A stretch of DNA of 64,000 nt from Solirubrobacterales bacterium (GTDB taxonomy: Bacteria; Actinomycetota; Thermoleophilia; Solirubrobacterales; Solirubrobacteraceae), in contig PKYB01000009.1 of assembly GCA_003133565.1 (NCBI GenBank), positions 30,204 through 94,203 of the forward strand, in the 5' to 3' direction. Under the pieces are notes generated by a model. The model made no database searches, was not told the origin of the DNA, and saw nothing but the letters and a program-made list of their open reading frames with translations. Shown piece by piece: positions 20,034-29,500 of this stretch (position 1 is the stretch's first letter; every line of letters starts with the position of its first letter). Both the position numbers and the translations under genes were made by a program.

Positions 20034-22328
20034 ATGACGTCGCTAAGGCTAGTCCCACTGGATGAGATGGTGATTTTCCCCGGCATGAGTGTCACGCTGG
20101 CGGTTTCCGTCGCTGACGACGAGCGCGTAGTGCTCGTGCCGCGCCGCGAACAGGAATTCGCCGAGGTCGGCGTCATCGCCGCGGTTACAGATCGCGTCAA
20201 GCTGCCCGGCGGAGGACAGGCTGTAGCTGTCAACGCCGAGCATCGCGCACTGATCGGGGCGGCCCACACGGGCCCCGACGGCGACCTCTATGTCGAGGTC
20301 GACGAGCGGCCCGACACAGTGCCAGTCGATGGTCGCACACGTGAGCTCCAGCGCGAGTACCGCGCCGTTGTCGAGGAGATCCTCGAGCTGCGCGGCGCCG
20401 ATCGGCGCATTTCGGAATGGCTGCGCGCGATCAGCGAACCGGGGGCGCTGGCCGATTCCTGCGGCTACAGCCCGGACCTTGACTACGACCAGCGGATCAG
20501 CTTGCTGCGCACGATCGATGTGACTGAGCGCCTCGAGCTGGCCCTGTCGCTCCAGCGCGAACGCCTCGCAGAGTTCCAGATCCGTAAGCGGATAAGCGAG
20601 GACGTCCAGGAGGGTGCCGAGAAGCAGCAGCGCGAGTACTTCCTGCGCAAGCAGATGGACTCGATTCGCAAAGAGCTCGGCGAGGACGACGCATCAGTCG
20701 TTGAGGAGTACCGCACCAAGATCGAGGACGCAGGGATGCCCGAGGAGGCACACAAGCAGGCGCTCAAGGAGCTCTCGCGTCTCGAGCGCATGGGTGAGCA
20801 GTCGGGCGAGGCGAGCATGATCCGCGGCTATCTCGACTGGCTGATCGCGGTGCCTTGGAGCAAGCGTTCTGAGGAGCATCTCGACCCCGTCTCGGCGCGC
20901 GAGGTGCTCGATGCTGACCACGCCGGCCTCGAGGACGTCAAGGACCGTGTGACCGAGTATCTGGCGGTGCGCAAGCTGCGCCAGGATCGCGGTATCGAAG
21001 CCGACCCACGCTCCGGTGCGATCCTCACGTTGATCGGACCGCCGGGCACGGGCAAGACCTCGATCGGCGAATCGATCGCGCGCGCCACAGGCCGTGAGTT
21101 CGTCCGCATGTCGTTGGGCGGCGTCCGTGACGAGGCTGAGATCCGCGGTCACCGGCGTACCTACATCGGGGCTTTGCCTGGCCGCTTGGTGCGGGCGCTT
21201 CGCGACGCCGGAACGATGAACCCGGTGATCCTGCTCGATGAGGTCGACAAGGTCGGCGCGGATTGGCGCGGCGACCCGAGTTCGGCGCTGCTCGAGGTGC
21301 TGGATCCGGCGCAGAATCACAGCTTCCGCGATCACTACCTCGACGTCCAGCTCGACCTGAGCCAGGTGCTTTTCATCGCGACGGGCAACCAGTCGGACAC
21401 GATTCCCGGCCCGTTGCTTGACCGCATGGAGGTCATCCGCTTCGACGGCTACACCAGCGAGGAGAAGCTAGCCATCGCCAAGGGCTACCTGCTGCCGCGT
21501 CAGCGCGACCGCAACGGCCTGTTGCCCGACGAGGTGACGATCTCCGACGCGGTACTGGCGACGATCATCGCCGAGTACACACGAGAGGCAGGCGTGCGCA
21601 ACCTCGAGCGCGAGCTCGGCAAGGTGCTGCGCAAGACAGCCACCCAGATCGCGTCGAGCGAGCCCAAGGGACCCGTGGAGATCGACATCGACATGGTGCG
21701 CGACGCGCTGGGACGCCAGAAGTTCTTTCAGGAATCGGCGGTGCGAACCGCTGTGCCCGGCGTGGCGACCGGCCTCGCGGTGACCGGAGCGGGCGGCGAC
21801 GTCCTCTTCGTCGAGGCGACGACGATGAAGTCGCAGTCCTCGACGGGGAGCGCACTCGAGCTCACCGGTCAACTGGGTGATGTGATGAAGGAGTCGGCGC
21901 GCATCGCGCTCTCCTACGCCCGCGGCCATGCGGCGGAGCTCGGGATCTCCGAGGATGCATTCGAGAACCATGAGGTTCACATCCACGTCCCGGCTGGTGC
22001 GATCCCCAAGGACGGTCCGAGCGCCGGCGTAACGATGCTGACGGCGCTGGTGTCGTTGCTCACCGGACGCCCGGTCAAGCACACCGTCGGCATGACTGGC
22101 GAGATCACTCTGCAAGGACGGGTACTGCCAATCGGCGGCCTAAAGCAGAAGGCGTTGGCTGCCTACGCGGCTGGCCTCACCGACGTCGTGATGCCCGAGC
22201 GCAACCGCGGCGACCTCGACAAGATCCCTAGCGAGGTGCGTGAGCACATCACGTTCCATCCGGTGATGACCATCGCCGAGGTACTCGACCTCGCGCTGGA
22301 GCCGGTGCGTGATGTCGCGCTGTCATAG
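20034..22328 (+). CDS. lon: ATP-dependent protease Lon
   Basis: GPPGTGKTSIGESIARA Walker A; PKDGPSAGVTM catalytic Ser; start chosen because GGAG lies 9 nt upstream of the ATG at 20034 (track uses 20019). Confidence 0.95.
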   Translation: MTSLRLVPLDEMVIFPGMSVTLAVSVADDERVVLVPRREQEFAEVGVIAAVTDRVKLPGGGQAVAVNAEHRALIGAAHTGPDGDLYVEVDERPDTVPVDGRTRELQREYRAVVEEILELRGADRRISEWLRAISEPGALADSCGYSPDLDYDQRISLLRTIDVTERLELALSLQRERLAEFQIRKRISEDVQEGAEKQQREYFLRKQMDSIRKELGEDDASVVEEYRTKIEDAGMPEEAHKQALKELSRLERMGEQSGEASMIRGYLDWLIAVPWSKRSEEHLDPVSAREVLDADHAGLEDVKDRVTEYLAVRKLRQDRGIEADPRSGAILTLIGPPGTGKTSIGESIARATGREFVRMSLGGVRDEAEIRGHRRTYIGALPGRLVRALRDAGTMNPVILLDEVDKVGADWRGDPSSALLEVLDPAQNHSFRDHYLDVQLDLSQVLFIATGNQSDTIPGPLLDRMEVIRFDGYTSEEKLAIAKGYLLPRQRDRNGLLPDEVTISDAVLATIIAEYTREAGVRNLERELGKVLRKTATQIASSEPKGPVEIDIDMVRDALGRQKFFQESAVRTAVPGVATGLAVTGAGGDVLFVEATTMKSQSSTGSALELTGQLGDVMKESARIALSYARGHAAELGISEDAFENHEVHIHVPAGAIPKDGPSAGVTMLTALVSLLTGRPVKHTVGMTGEITLQGRVLPIGGLKQKALAAYAAGLTDVVMPERNRGDLDKIPSEVREHITFHPVMTIAEVLDLALEPVRDVALS

Positions 22329-22338
22329 AGGTGACCCG

Positions 22339-22674
22339 GTGCCTGAGGATGTCCGCCGCGCGGCGGACCTCCTCGAGCGCCGCTGGCTCATTTCGATCGT
22401 CTTTGCGGCGTGCGCCGGCGAGGTCCGGTTCAACGCCTTCATCGACGCCGTAGAAGGCATCTCCCCGCGGATGCTGGCCGAGCGCCTGCGCGACCTCGAG
22501 CGAGCCGGGCTGATCGAGCGACGCGTGCTACCGCACAGTCCGCCGTCGGTCGAGTATCACCTCACCCCGCGCGGACGCGCGCTCGAGCCGGTGATCGAGG
22601 CTCTACGCGGCTACGCCGCGGGCGAAGCGACGATCGCTAGTCGCTCTCACGCAGCAGCGTCGGCTCCTCGATGA
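22339..22674 (+). CDS. HxlR-family winged-helix transcriptional regulator
   Basis: LLERRWLISIVFAAC, ISPRMLAERLRDLERAGLIERRVLPHSPPSVEYHLTPRG; GTG start. Confidence 0.85.
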   Translation: MPEDVRRAADLLERRWLISIVFAACAGEVRFNAFIDAVEGISPRMLAERLRDLERAGLIERRVLPHSPPSVEYHLTPRGRALEPVIEALRGYAAGEATIASRSHAAASAPR

Positions 22675-22969
22675 ACTCGAGGACGCCGAGCAGCTCACCG
22701 ACGCGGCAGACGAGCAGGCGCTCCTCTTCAACCTCGACCCAAGCGCCGGCAGAGAACGGAAACACGACGTGGTCGCCGGGACGCACCGGCATTTCCACGC
22801 CGGCCTGACTCCACCAGTCAAGACCGGCACCGACAGCGAGCACAATCCCGTGCTGGGGTGGCGGCTCGTGTGTACCGGGCGGCACGACAATCCCCGACTG
22901 GCGTATGCGATCGGGTTCGAGCTCTTTGATCACGACACGGTCAAAAAGTGGGCGTAGCGCTTGACGCAT
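22637..22969 (-). CDS. groES: Co-chaperonin GroES (divergent)
   Basis: LRPLFDRVVIKELEPD, SGIVVPPG, GDHVVFPFSAGAWVEVEEERLLVCR. Confidence 0.85.
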   Translation of the reverse strand: MRQALRPLFDRVVIKELEPDRIRQSGIVVPPGTHEPPPQHGIVLAVGAGLDWWSQAGVEMPVRPGDHVVFPFSAGAWVEVEEERLLVCRVGELLGVLEFIEEPTLLRESD

Positions 22970-23044
22970 TGCCTAGAAGGTTAGTCGGCTCAGCCGACAA
23001 AGCAGCCGGTGGCGCGCGATCGGAGCGCACACCGGACCTGCATT

Positions 23045-23264
23045 CCGCCGGCGAGCAGCCTTCCGGTCGCGGAGATCGCCCGTCGCCTGCTTTGGGCGGT
23101 CCGCATGCTAGCGTCCGACCTGACGGTGGTTGGCATGGATCTCGTCGACGTCATTCCGACGGCGATCCGGGTCAGCTGACATCACGGCCCCTGTTGGCGA
23201 GCGCGTCGTGCACGAGGCGCTCACGGGAATTGCGCTGCGCCGTGAGCGCGGGACGGAGACATAG
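23045..23264 (+). pseudogene. Decayed 3' remnant of a ureohydrolase (agmatinase/arginase family) gene
   Basis: Frame 2: AEIARRLLWAVRMLASDLTVVGMDLVDVIP then stop at 23177; frame-shifted continuation ADITAPVGERVVHEALTGIALRRERG up to the stop at 23262. Together these resemble the family C terminus (VVGxDVVEVxPxxDxADITAxxxxxVxxEALxGIAxRR). Confidence 0.5.
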
Positions 23265-24671
23265 ATGCCGCAGTCGCCGAGCCATCAGCCAGCCGATGTA
23301 TTCGTGATCTTCGGCATCACCGGTGACCTCGCGCGCAAGATGACGTTGCGCTCGCTCTACCGACTCGAACGACGTGGCTTGCTCAACTGCCCGATCGTCG
23401 GCGTTGCCGTCGACCATTGGACGGTAAATGAGCTGCGCGACCACGCCCGCCAAGCGATTGTCGCCGGCGGCGAGACGATCGACACAAAGGTCTTCGCACG
23501 GTTCGCCAAGCGACTTAGCTATATCGGCGGTGACTTCGCGAAACCGAGCACGTTTGCCGCCGTCGCCAAGGCAATCGGCAGTGCTAGCACGCCGGTCTTC
23601 TACCTCGAGATCCCGCCCGCACTCTTTGCACCGGTCGTCGACAGCCTCGCCAGCGCCAAGATCCTGCCGCCAACCGCGCGCGTGGTAATCGAAAAGCCGT
23701 TTGGCCACGACCTCGCATCGGCCCGTGCGCTCGCCGCCGAGCTGCACACCCATCTACGGGAAGACCAGATCTATCGCATCGACCACTTCCTCGGCAAGAT
23801 GGGACTGGAGGAGTTTCTCTATCTGCGCTTCGCCAACACGATGCTCGAGCCGCTGTGGAATCGCTACTACGTTGGCAGCGTCCAGATCACAATGGCTGAG
23901 CAGTTCGGCGTTGAGGACCGCGGAGCCTTCTATGACCCGGTCGGGGCGCTTCGCGACGTCGTCGTCAACCACTTGATGCAGCTGCTGGCGGCCGTCGCTC
24001 AGGATCCGCCGGCCGCGGGCGACGCCAGCGCGCTGGCCGACGCCAAGTACGCGGTCTTGCGCTCGGTCACCGATGCCGACCCGGCCCACTACGTGCGCGG
24101 GCAGTACGACGGCTACCGCTCGATTGAGGGCGTGGCAAAAGACTCGACTACCGAGACCTACGCGGCGCTGCGGCTCGAAATCGACAACTGGCGCTGGGCG
24201 GGTGTGCCCTTCCTCATTCGCACCGGTAAGCGGCTGCCGCTGACCCAGACCGAGGTCCGCCTTGTCTTCCGCCATGCGCCACGGCTGCCCTTCGCCAAGA
24301 TCAACCACCGCCGGCCGGAGCCGAACCAGATCGTCGTGCGCGTCGATCCCGGTACCGGCGTGAAAATCAACCTCGACGCGATGCGCGCCGACCACAGCGG
24401 GCCCGCGGAGATCGAGCTGCCGATGCGCTTCCAGGACGAGGGGGGAGAGGCGCCGACGCCGTATGAGGTGCTGCTCGAGGCGGCGCTGAAAGGCGACGCC
24501 ACGCGCTTCGCGCGTCAGGACGCGATCGAGGAGAGTTGGCGCGTGTGCGCGCCGCTGCTCGACGAGCCTCCCAAGGTCGAGTCCTACGCCGACGGCTCCT
24601 GGGGGCCGGCGGCAGCCCAGCGACTCGTCAAAGGGCTCGGCCGCTGGCACGAACCCTGGGTTGACGCCTGA
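23265..24671 (+). CDS. zwf: Glucose-6-phosphate 1-dehydrogenase
   Basis: FGITGDLARKM, VIEKPFGHDLASA, RIDHFLGKMGLEE. Confidence 0.96.
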   Translation: MPQSPSHQPADVFVIFGITGDLARKMTLRSLYRLERRGLLNCPIVGVAVDHWTVNELRDHARQAIVAGGETIDTKVFARFAKRLSYIGGDFAKPSTFAAVAKAIGSASTPVFYLEIPPALFAPVVDSLASAKILPPTARVVIEKPFGHDLASARALAAELHTHLREDQIYRIDHFLGKMGLEEFLYLRFANTMLEPLWNRYYVGSVQITMAEQFGVEDRGAFYDPVGALRDVVVNHLMQLLAAVAQDPPAAGDASALADAKYAVLRSVTDADPAHYVRGQYDGYRSIEGVAKDSTTETYAALRLEIDNWRWAGVPFLIRTGKRLPLTQTEVRLVFRHAPRLPFAKINHRRPEPNQIVVRVDPGTGVKINLDAMRADHSGPAEIELPMRFQDEGGEAPTPYEVLLEAALKGDATRFARQDAIEESWRVCAPLLDEPPKVESYADGSWGPAAAQRLVKGLGRWHEPWVDA

Positions 24672-24692
24672 TGGCGCTCGCGCCATCAGGCG
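24665..24692. promoter_or_regulatory. 13-bp perfect inverted repeat over the zwf stop and next start
   Basis: CGCCTGATGGCGC-TC-GCGCCATCAGGCG. Confidence 0.6.
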
Positions 24693-25585
24693 AGCAGATC
24701 GAACTCAGCAGCGGCGATCAGCGCGCCGTTGTCGTGGAGGTTGGCGGCGGACTGCGCTCATTCAACGTCGGCGAACGGGCGGTTCTCGACGGCTACGCGG
24801 TCGATGAGCTCTGTAGCGGCGGGCGCGGCCAGCCGCTGATTCCCTGGCCCAACCGCGTGCGCGACGGGCGCTACGAATGGGAGGGCGAGGAGCTGCAGCT
24901 CGATATCAGCGAGCCGGCGCTCGACAACGCCATCCACGGCCTTTTGCGCTGGTGCAACTGGCGCGTGCGCGAGCGCAAAAGCTCGCGCGTCGTGCTCGGA
25001 GAGCTCCTGCACCCAACGCCGGGCTACCCATTCACGCTCGATGTGGAGCTCACCTATCAGCTGCTCGACGACGGTCTGACCGTCACCGCGCACGCCACCA
25101 ACGTCGGCGGCCGCGCCTGCCCCTACGGCGTCGGCTTTCATCCCTACATGAGGCTGGCTGACGCGCCACGGATCGACGACGGCCTGCTCACCCTGCCGGC
25201 CGCCGTCCGTCTGCTCGCCGACGAGCGGTTGATCCCGCACTCGCGCGAAGCGGTTGACGGCGACTACGACTTTCGCGCGCCGCGCCGCGTTGGCGCCACC
25301 GTCCTCGACAGTTGCTTCACCGAACTCGAACGCGACGCCGACGGCCTCGCCCGCGTCGTGTTCGAACACAGCGACGGCTCCGCGCGCTGGGTGCTCTGGG
25401 TGGACTCCGCCTACCCGTTCTTGATGGTCTTTACCGGTGACACGCTGGCGCCCGGCGAGCAGCGGCGCGGCCTGGCGGTCGAACCGATGTCGTGTGCGCC
25501 GAACGCGCTGCAGAGCGGGGAGGGGCTAGTGCGACTCGAACCCGGCGAGTCTCATACGGCGCGCTGGGGTCTCACCGTCGTGTAG
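24671..25585 (+). CDS. Aldose 1-epimerase family protein
   Basis: PLIPWPNRVRDGRYEWEG, NAIHGLLR, YGVGFHPYM; TGATG coupling with zwf. Confidence 0.88.
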   Translation: MALAPSGEQIELSSGDQRAVVVEVGGGLRSFNVGERAVLDGYAVDELCSGGRGQPLIPWPNRVRDGRYEWEGEELQLDISEPALDNAIHGLLRWCNWRVRERKSSRVVLGELLHPTPGYPFTLDVELTYQLLDDGLTVTAHATNVGGRACPYGVGFHPYMRLADAPRIDDGLLTLPAAVRLLADERLIPHSREAVDGDYDFRAPRRVGATVLDSCFTELERDADGLARVVFEHSDGSARWVLWVDSAYPFLMVFTGDTLAPGEQRRGLAVEPMSCAPNALQSGEGLVRLEPGESHTARWGLTVV

Positions 25586-25603
25586 ACGCGGCGTACGCCC
25601 GGA

Positions 25604-26377
25604 TCAGCGCCGGGCGCCGCCGAATATCCGCAGCAGCGAGATGAACAGGTTGATGAAGTCGAGGTAGAGCATCAGCGCGCCGTAGATCGCGAACTTCTCG
25701 CCACCCGCGGCAACCGTCAACGGCTGGCCGCCACCGCGTCCGCGGAATCCGCCGCCAAAGCCGAAGCGGCCGCGACCGATGCGCATCTGCTTCAGGTTCT
25801 GGATGTCGTAGGCGGTCAGGCCGGAGAAGATGATCACGCCGGCGAAGCCGATCAACAGATTCAGTACGCCGCCGCCGGTGAAGATGAAGACAACGCTCGC
25901 CACGATGATCCCGATCAGCGCGCCGAACAGGATCGGGCCAAAGCGCGTGAGGTCAGACTTCGTCGTGTAGCCCCACAGCGCCATGCCAGCGAACACACCG
26001 CAGGCGCCGCCGAACGCGCCGACGACGGACTTCGTCGTGTACACGTCGAGCAGGATCGAGAAGACGACGCCGGTCAGCGCGGCGTAGAGGAAGAAGACCA
26101 GCGCGGCGACCTGCACGGAAACGCGCTGCGAGGCGACGATCGGGCGCAAGGCGATGACGAAGCCGAGCTGGGCGAAGAGCGCGACGTAGAACAGCGTCTG
26201 ATGCGTGGAGAAGTAGTTCAGCGCGGCGTTGCTCTCGTGAAACCAGATCGCGACACCGGTGGTAAGTGCGAGCGCCAGGAACATCCAGGCGAACACCTGG
26301 CGAAGGAAGTCACGCTCGGCGAGCGCGTCGGTTCCAAATGCGGCGGTTGCGTCATACGTGGGCACGGCTGTGGTCAC
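25604..26377 (-). CDS. Bax inhibitor-1/YbhL family membrane protein
   Basis: Seven hydrophobic segments; FSGLTAYDIQNLKQM; FINLFISLLRIFGG C terminus. Confidence 0.9.
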   Translation of the reverse strand: MTTAVPTYDATAAFGTDALAERDFLRQVFAWMFLALALTTGVAIWFHESNAALNYFSTHQTLFYVALFAQLGFVIALRPIVASQRVSVQVAALVFFLYAALTGVVFSILLDVYTTKSVVGAFGGACGVFAGMALWGYTTKSDLTRFGPILFGALIGIIVASVVFIFTGGGVLNLLIGFAGVIIFSGLTAYDIQNLKQMRIGRGRFGFGGGFRGRGGGQPLTVAAGGEKFAIYGALMLYLDFINLFISLLRIFGGARR

Positions 26378-26628
26378 TTTCCTCGGGGATTCCGGTCCTT
26401 ATTAATCTAGCGTGTGACGGCGCCACGTCGCCACAACAAAGCCGATACGCGCTAGCCTGAAGGTCCGGCGGATTGCCTACTCGGCCATGGCACCTAGCGT
26501 GCTGAGCCGGGCAACGCACCGACTTCGGTGGGTGGCCTGTCCCGGTGGCCGGGAGTGTCACGCCAACCCAGGCAAGACACAAAGTCCTGGGACGTTGTAG
26601 TAGAGCGGCGATCTATGACCGGGCGGAA

Positions 26629-26653
26629 CCGGGCGAGCCCTAGGCTCGCCCGG
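26629..26653. terminator. 11-bp-stem hairpin with the MFS stop codon in its loop
   Basis: CCGGGCGAGCC-CTA-GGCTCGCCCGG, followed on + strand by CCGCATTTT. Confidence 0.55.
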
Positions 26654-27905
26654 CCGCATTTTGGGGCGAGTTGGGCATGCTGACGACCGGGTGCTGGCGT
26701 CGTGGGCGCACGCTCAAGAAGACGACCAGTGCCGCGCTCGCCAACACAGCGCCGAAGAGGGGAGTGCTCGCGAGTCCGACCGTCGATAACGCTAGGCCGC
26801 CAAAGAGCGGCCCGCTCGCGATCCCCACATTGAACGAGGCCGAGTACCAGGCTGACGCGATATCGGTGCTGCGCGGCGCGGCCACGAGGACCCCGGTTTG
26901 CATCGCGATCACGAGGCCGCCAAAGCCGACGCTGTCCAGCGCCACGAAAATCACGGCCGCAGGGCCGTTTCCGCCGAACGCGTAGAGGCTCACGAGAGAG
27001 ATTGCGAGGAGCGCGATCGGGGCGATCGTTGCCGCGCGTGGCCGCCGGCTGTAGAGAGCACCAACCGCCGTGATGCCGAGGGTGCCGGTGATTCCAGTGA
27101 ACAGCAGGACCGGTGCGATGTCGTGCTGTGGCAGTCCGCTCACGCGGTGCAGGAAGGGGCTGATGAAGGTAAACGCGGTGAAGAACCCCGCGACGGCGAG
27201 GACCGCCGTAACCACGATCACGCGATAGCGCCGGGCGTCTGGATCGCTCCCGGCCGCGGCATGGCTATCGGAGGGTTTAGTGGTCGGGATGAGGAGCGCA
27301 ACCGCGCCGAGACTCACGAGTCCAATCCCGGCGAGCACGACGAAAGAAATGCGCCAACCCGCTTGCTGGCCGATCCAGGTCCCTGCGGGGACGCCCAAAA
27401 CGACTCCGACCGAGCTGCCGGCGAAGACGCCGGCGACCGCGCGAGCTCGCTCAGTCGGTTTGAATAGTCCCGCCGCCGTTACCGCTGCCACCGACCAGTA
27501 CACGGCTTGTGACAGCGCCGTAATGGCTCGCGCCGCCACCAGCCAGCCGTAGCTCGGCGCCACTGCCGCCCCGAGCGTGCCGAGGACGAAGATGCCGAGC
27601 AAGCCGGAAAGCAGTAGCCGTCGCGGAATCCGATGTGTGAGATGCGTCAACGGCGCCGAGGCCAGTACGACGACACCGGCATAGACGGTGACCAGCAAGC
27701 CGGTGGCCGATAGCGACGAGTGGAGCCCCGCCGATATCTGAGGCAGGAGGCCAACAGGAAGGTTTTCGCCCGTGACAAAGCAAAACGCCGCCGTCCCTAC
27801 AGCAGCCACCGCCAGGACCGCGGCGAACGGGCGCTGCGTGGACAGCAAATCGACGTCCGCGGAGCCCGCGGGCCGGTCGGGCTCACGGGGGCCAACCCCC
27901 TCCAC
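26640..27905 (-). CDS. MFS transporter (DHA1, AraJ-like)
   Basis: About 12 hydrophobic segments; VYAGVVVLASAPLTHLTHRIPRR; exact start uncertain. Confidence 0.87.
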   Translation of the reverse strand: MEGVGPREPDRPAGSADVDLLSTQRPFAAVLAVAAVGTAAFCFVTGENLPVGLLPQISAGLHSSLSATGLLVTVYAGVVVLASAPLTHLTHRIPRRLLLSGLLGIFVLGTLGAAVAPSYGWLVAARAITALSQAVYWSVAAVTAAGLFKPTERARAVAGVFAGSSVGVVLGVPAGTWIGQQAGWRISFVVLAGIGLVSLGAVALLIPTTKPSDSHAAAGSDPDARRYRVIVVTAVLAVAGFFTAFTFISPFLHRVSGLPQHDIAPVLLFTGITGTLGITAVGALYSRRPRAATIAPIALLAISLVSLYAFGGNGPAAVIFVALDSVGFGGLVIAMQTGVLVAAPRSTDIASAWYSASFNVGIASGPLFGGLALSTVGLASTPLFGAVLASAALVVFLSVRPRRQHPVVSMPNSPQNAAGRA

Positions 27906-27942
27906 GCATACCTCCCGCTAGCTGACCTCGCAATCTAGTCGC

Positions 27943-28761
27943 TTGACCCGCGAAAACAGGGTAGGCCCGACGGTGCGGATCGTTAATGTGCGTTGGGTGA
28001 GCGACTACCCGCAGCGCATTGTCCCTGTCAACCACATCGAGCCGGTGCCGCGGCGGGTGCGCGCCTTTTTGGGTGGGGCGGCTGTGCTCGACACAACCCA
28101 CGCTCTGTATGTCTGGGAGTCGCCGCATTTTCCTCAGTACTACATTCCGCTCGGCGACGTGAACTCGGCGGTACTTGTCGACGAGGGGCACGTCGAGCAT
28201 CTACTCCGTGGCACAGCACAACGACACGGTTTGCGCGTCGGCGAAGCAACTAGGCCAGGCGCTGCCCACGTCTACGGCACCGACGCATTGGCCGGGCTGG
28301 CCGGCACCGTGCGCTTTGAATGGCACGCCCTCGAAGCCTGGTTCGAGGAAGACGAGGAGATCTTTGTACATCCGCGCGACCCCTACGTTCGGGTGGACGC
28401 GCTGCGGTCCAATCGCACCATTCGCGTCGAATTGGAGGGCGTTCTCCTCGCGGAATCCTCCTCTCCGGTCATGGTCTTTGAGACCGGGTTACCGACCCGC
28501 TACTACCTCGACCGCACCACTGTCGACTTTGACCATTTGGTCCATACCGAGACGGTCACTTCGTGCCCATACAAAGGTACGACCAACGAGTACTGGTCGG
28601 CCCACATCGGCGATGAAATACACCAGGACATCGCCTGGTCCTATCGCTTTCCGACCGGCGCCCTGCTGCCGATCGCGGGTCTGATCGCGTTCTACAACGA
28701 GAAGGTCGACCTGACGTTGGACGGCGTGGCGCTCGAGCGGCCCCCGATCAAGTCAAAGTAA
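27943..28761 (+). CDS. DUF427 domain protein (two DUF427 copies)
   Basis: Repeated pattern VRAFLGGAAVLDTTHALYVWESPHFPQYYIPLGDV and IRVELEGVLLAESSSPVMVFETGLPTRYYLDRTTVD; CPYKGTTNEYWS. Confidence 0.88.
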   Translation: MTRENRVGPTVRIVNVRWVSDYPQRIVPVNHIEPVPRRVRAFLGGAAVLDTTHALYVWESPHFPQYYIPLGDVNSAVLVDEGHVEHLLRGTAQRHGLRVGEATRPGAAHVYGTDALAGLAGTVRFEWHALEAWFEEDEEIFVHPRDPYVRVDALRSNRTIRVELEGVLLAESSSPVMVFETGLPTRYYLDRTTVDFDHLVHTETVTSCPYKGTTNEYWSAHIGDEIHQDIAWSYRFPTGALLPIAGLIAFYNEKVDLTLDGVALERPPIKSK

Positions 28762-28849
28762 GCCCGGTTTCGGTTACATAATCCGCGACCGGGGGGTGGG
28801 CCTGGAAATCGCGGAGCCAATCTCTTTCTCGCTGCATGCGTGGCGCTGC

Positions 28850-29500
28850 TCACAGTCCGCCTGGCAACGCGCCGTGCAGCTTGGTGCACGTCCGATTCGC
28901 GCGCAGGAAGATCGGCGAGTTGGGGTCGAGGTCGCTGCCAGGGCGCCAGTTGAGCTCCAAACCGGCGCTCGTCGGGTCGGGGAAGTCGAGCACGCCATGG
29001 CTGCGCATGCACTGCGCGTAGACGACCGCCTGTTTGAGGAACAGCTGCTGCTGGGCGAGGCTGGCCGTGGCGTTGGTCAGGTCCTTATTGCACCTCTCCT
29101 GCGCGGCCATGATCTCGGACGAGCCCGGGACGATCCCGACGAATGCTCCCTGCGAGTTCGGATCGGGGAAGTTGGGGTCGCCGTTCACGCGCGCGCACTG
29201 CGCGAACTTGAGCAGCTGTGCGTTGCTGTAGGAGCGTCCTGTTGCGCTTATCTCCTTAACCGAAGCGCCGGCCACCAGCGAAGTCGAGCTCGGCGCGCCG
29301 CCGCCGGCAGGGGACGACCGCACGCCACTGTTCGAGCCGGAGCTGTTGACGGCCGAGCCGGAGTGCGACTTGCCGAGGCTGGCGACACCGGGCGAACTAC
29401 CGCCGCAGGCACCAAGCAACAGACCGACCGCGATCGCCGAGATCGCCGCCACGAGCCCACGCGCCCGCACGCGATGTATCACGGTCCTAATGGCTGACAA
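28850..29500 (-). CDS. Lipoprotein with two FPDP-type repeats
   Basis: Lipobox LLLGACGGSS; repeats FAQCARVNGDPNFPDPNSQG and YAQCMRSHGVLDFPDPTSAG. Confidence 0.75.
   Translation of the reverse strand: MSAIRTVIHRVRARGLVAAISAIAVGLLLGACGGSSPGVASLGKSHSGSAVNSSGSNSGVRSSPAGGGAPSSTSLVAGASVKEISATGRSYSNAQLLKFAQCARVNGDPNFPDPNSQGAFVGIVPGSSEIMAAQERCNKDLTNATASLAQQQLFLKQAVVYAQCMRSHGVLDFPDPTSAGLELNWRPGSDLDPNSPIFLRANRTCTKLHGALPGGL

Noticed and set aside
26410-26640. SRP RNA: GGTGCC...GCAATCCGC on the minus strand loosely resembles the Bacillus scRNA Alu domain
   Set aside because: The diagnostic apical motif (GGTCAGG...CCGGAAGG...AGCAGCC) is absent on both strands, so I kept only a generic structured-RNA hypothesis
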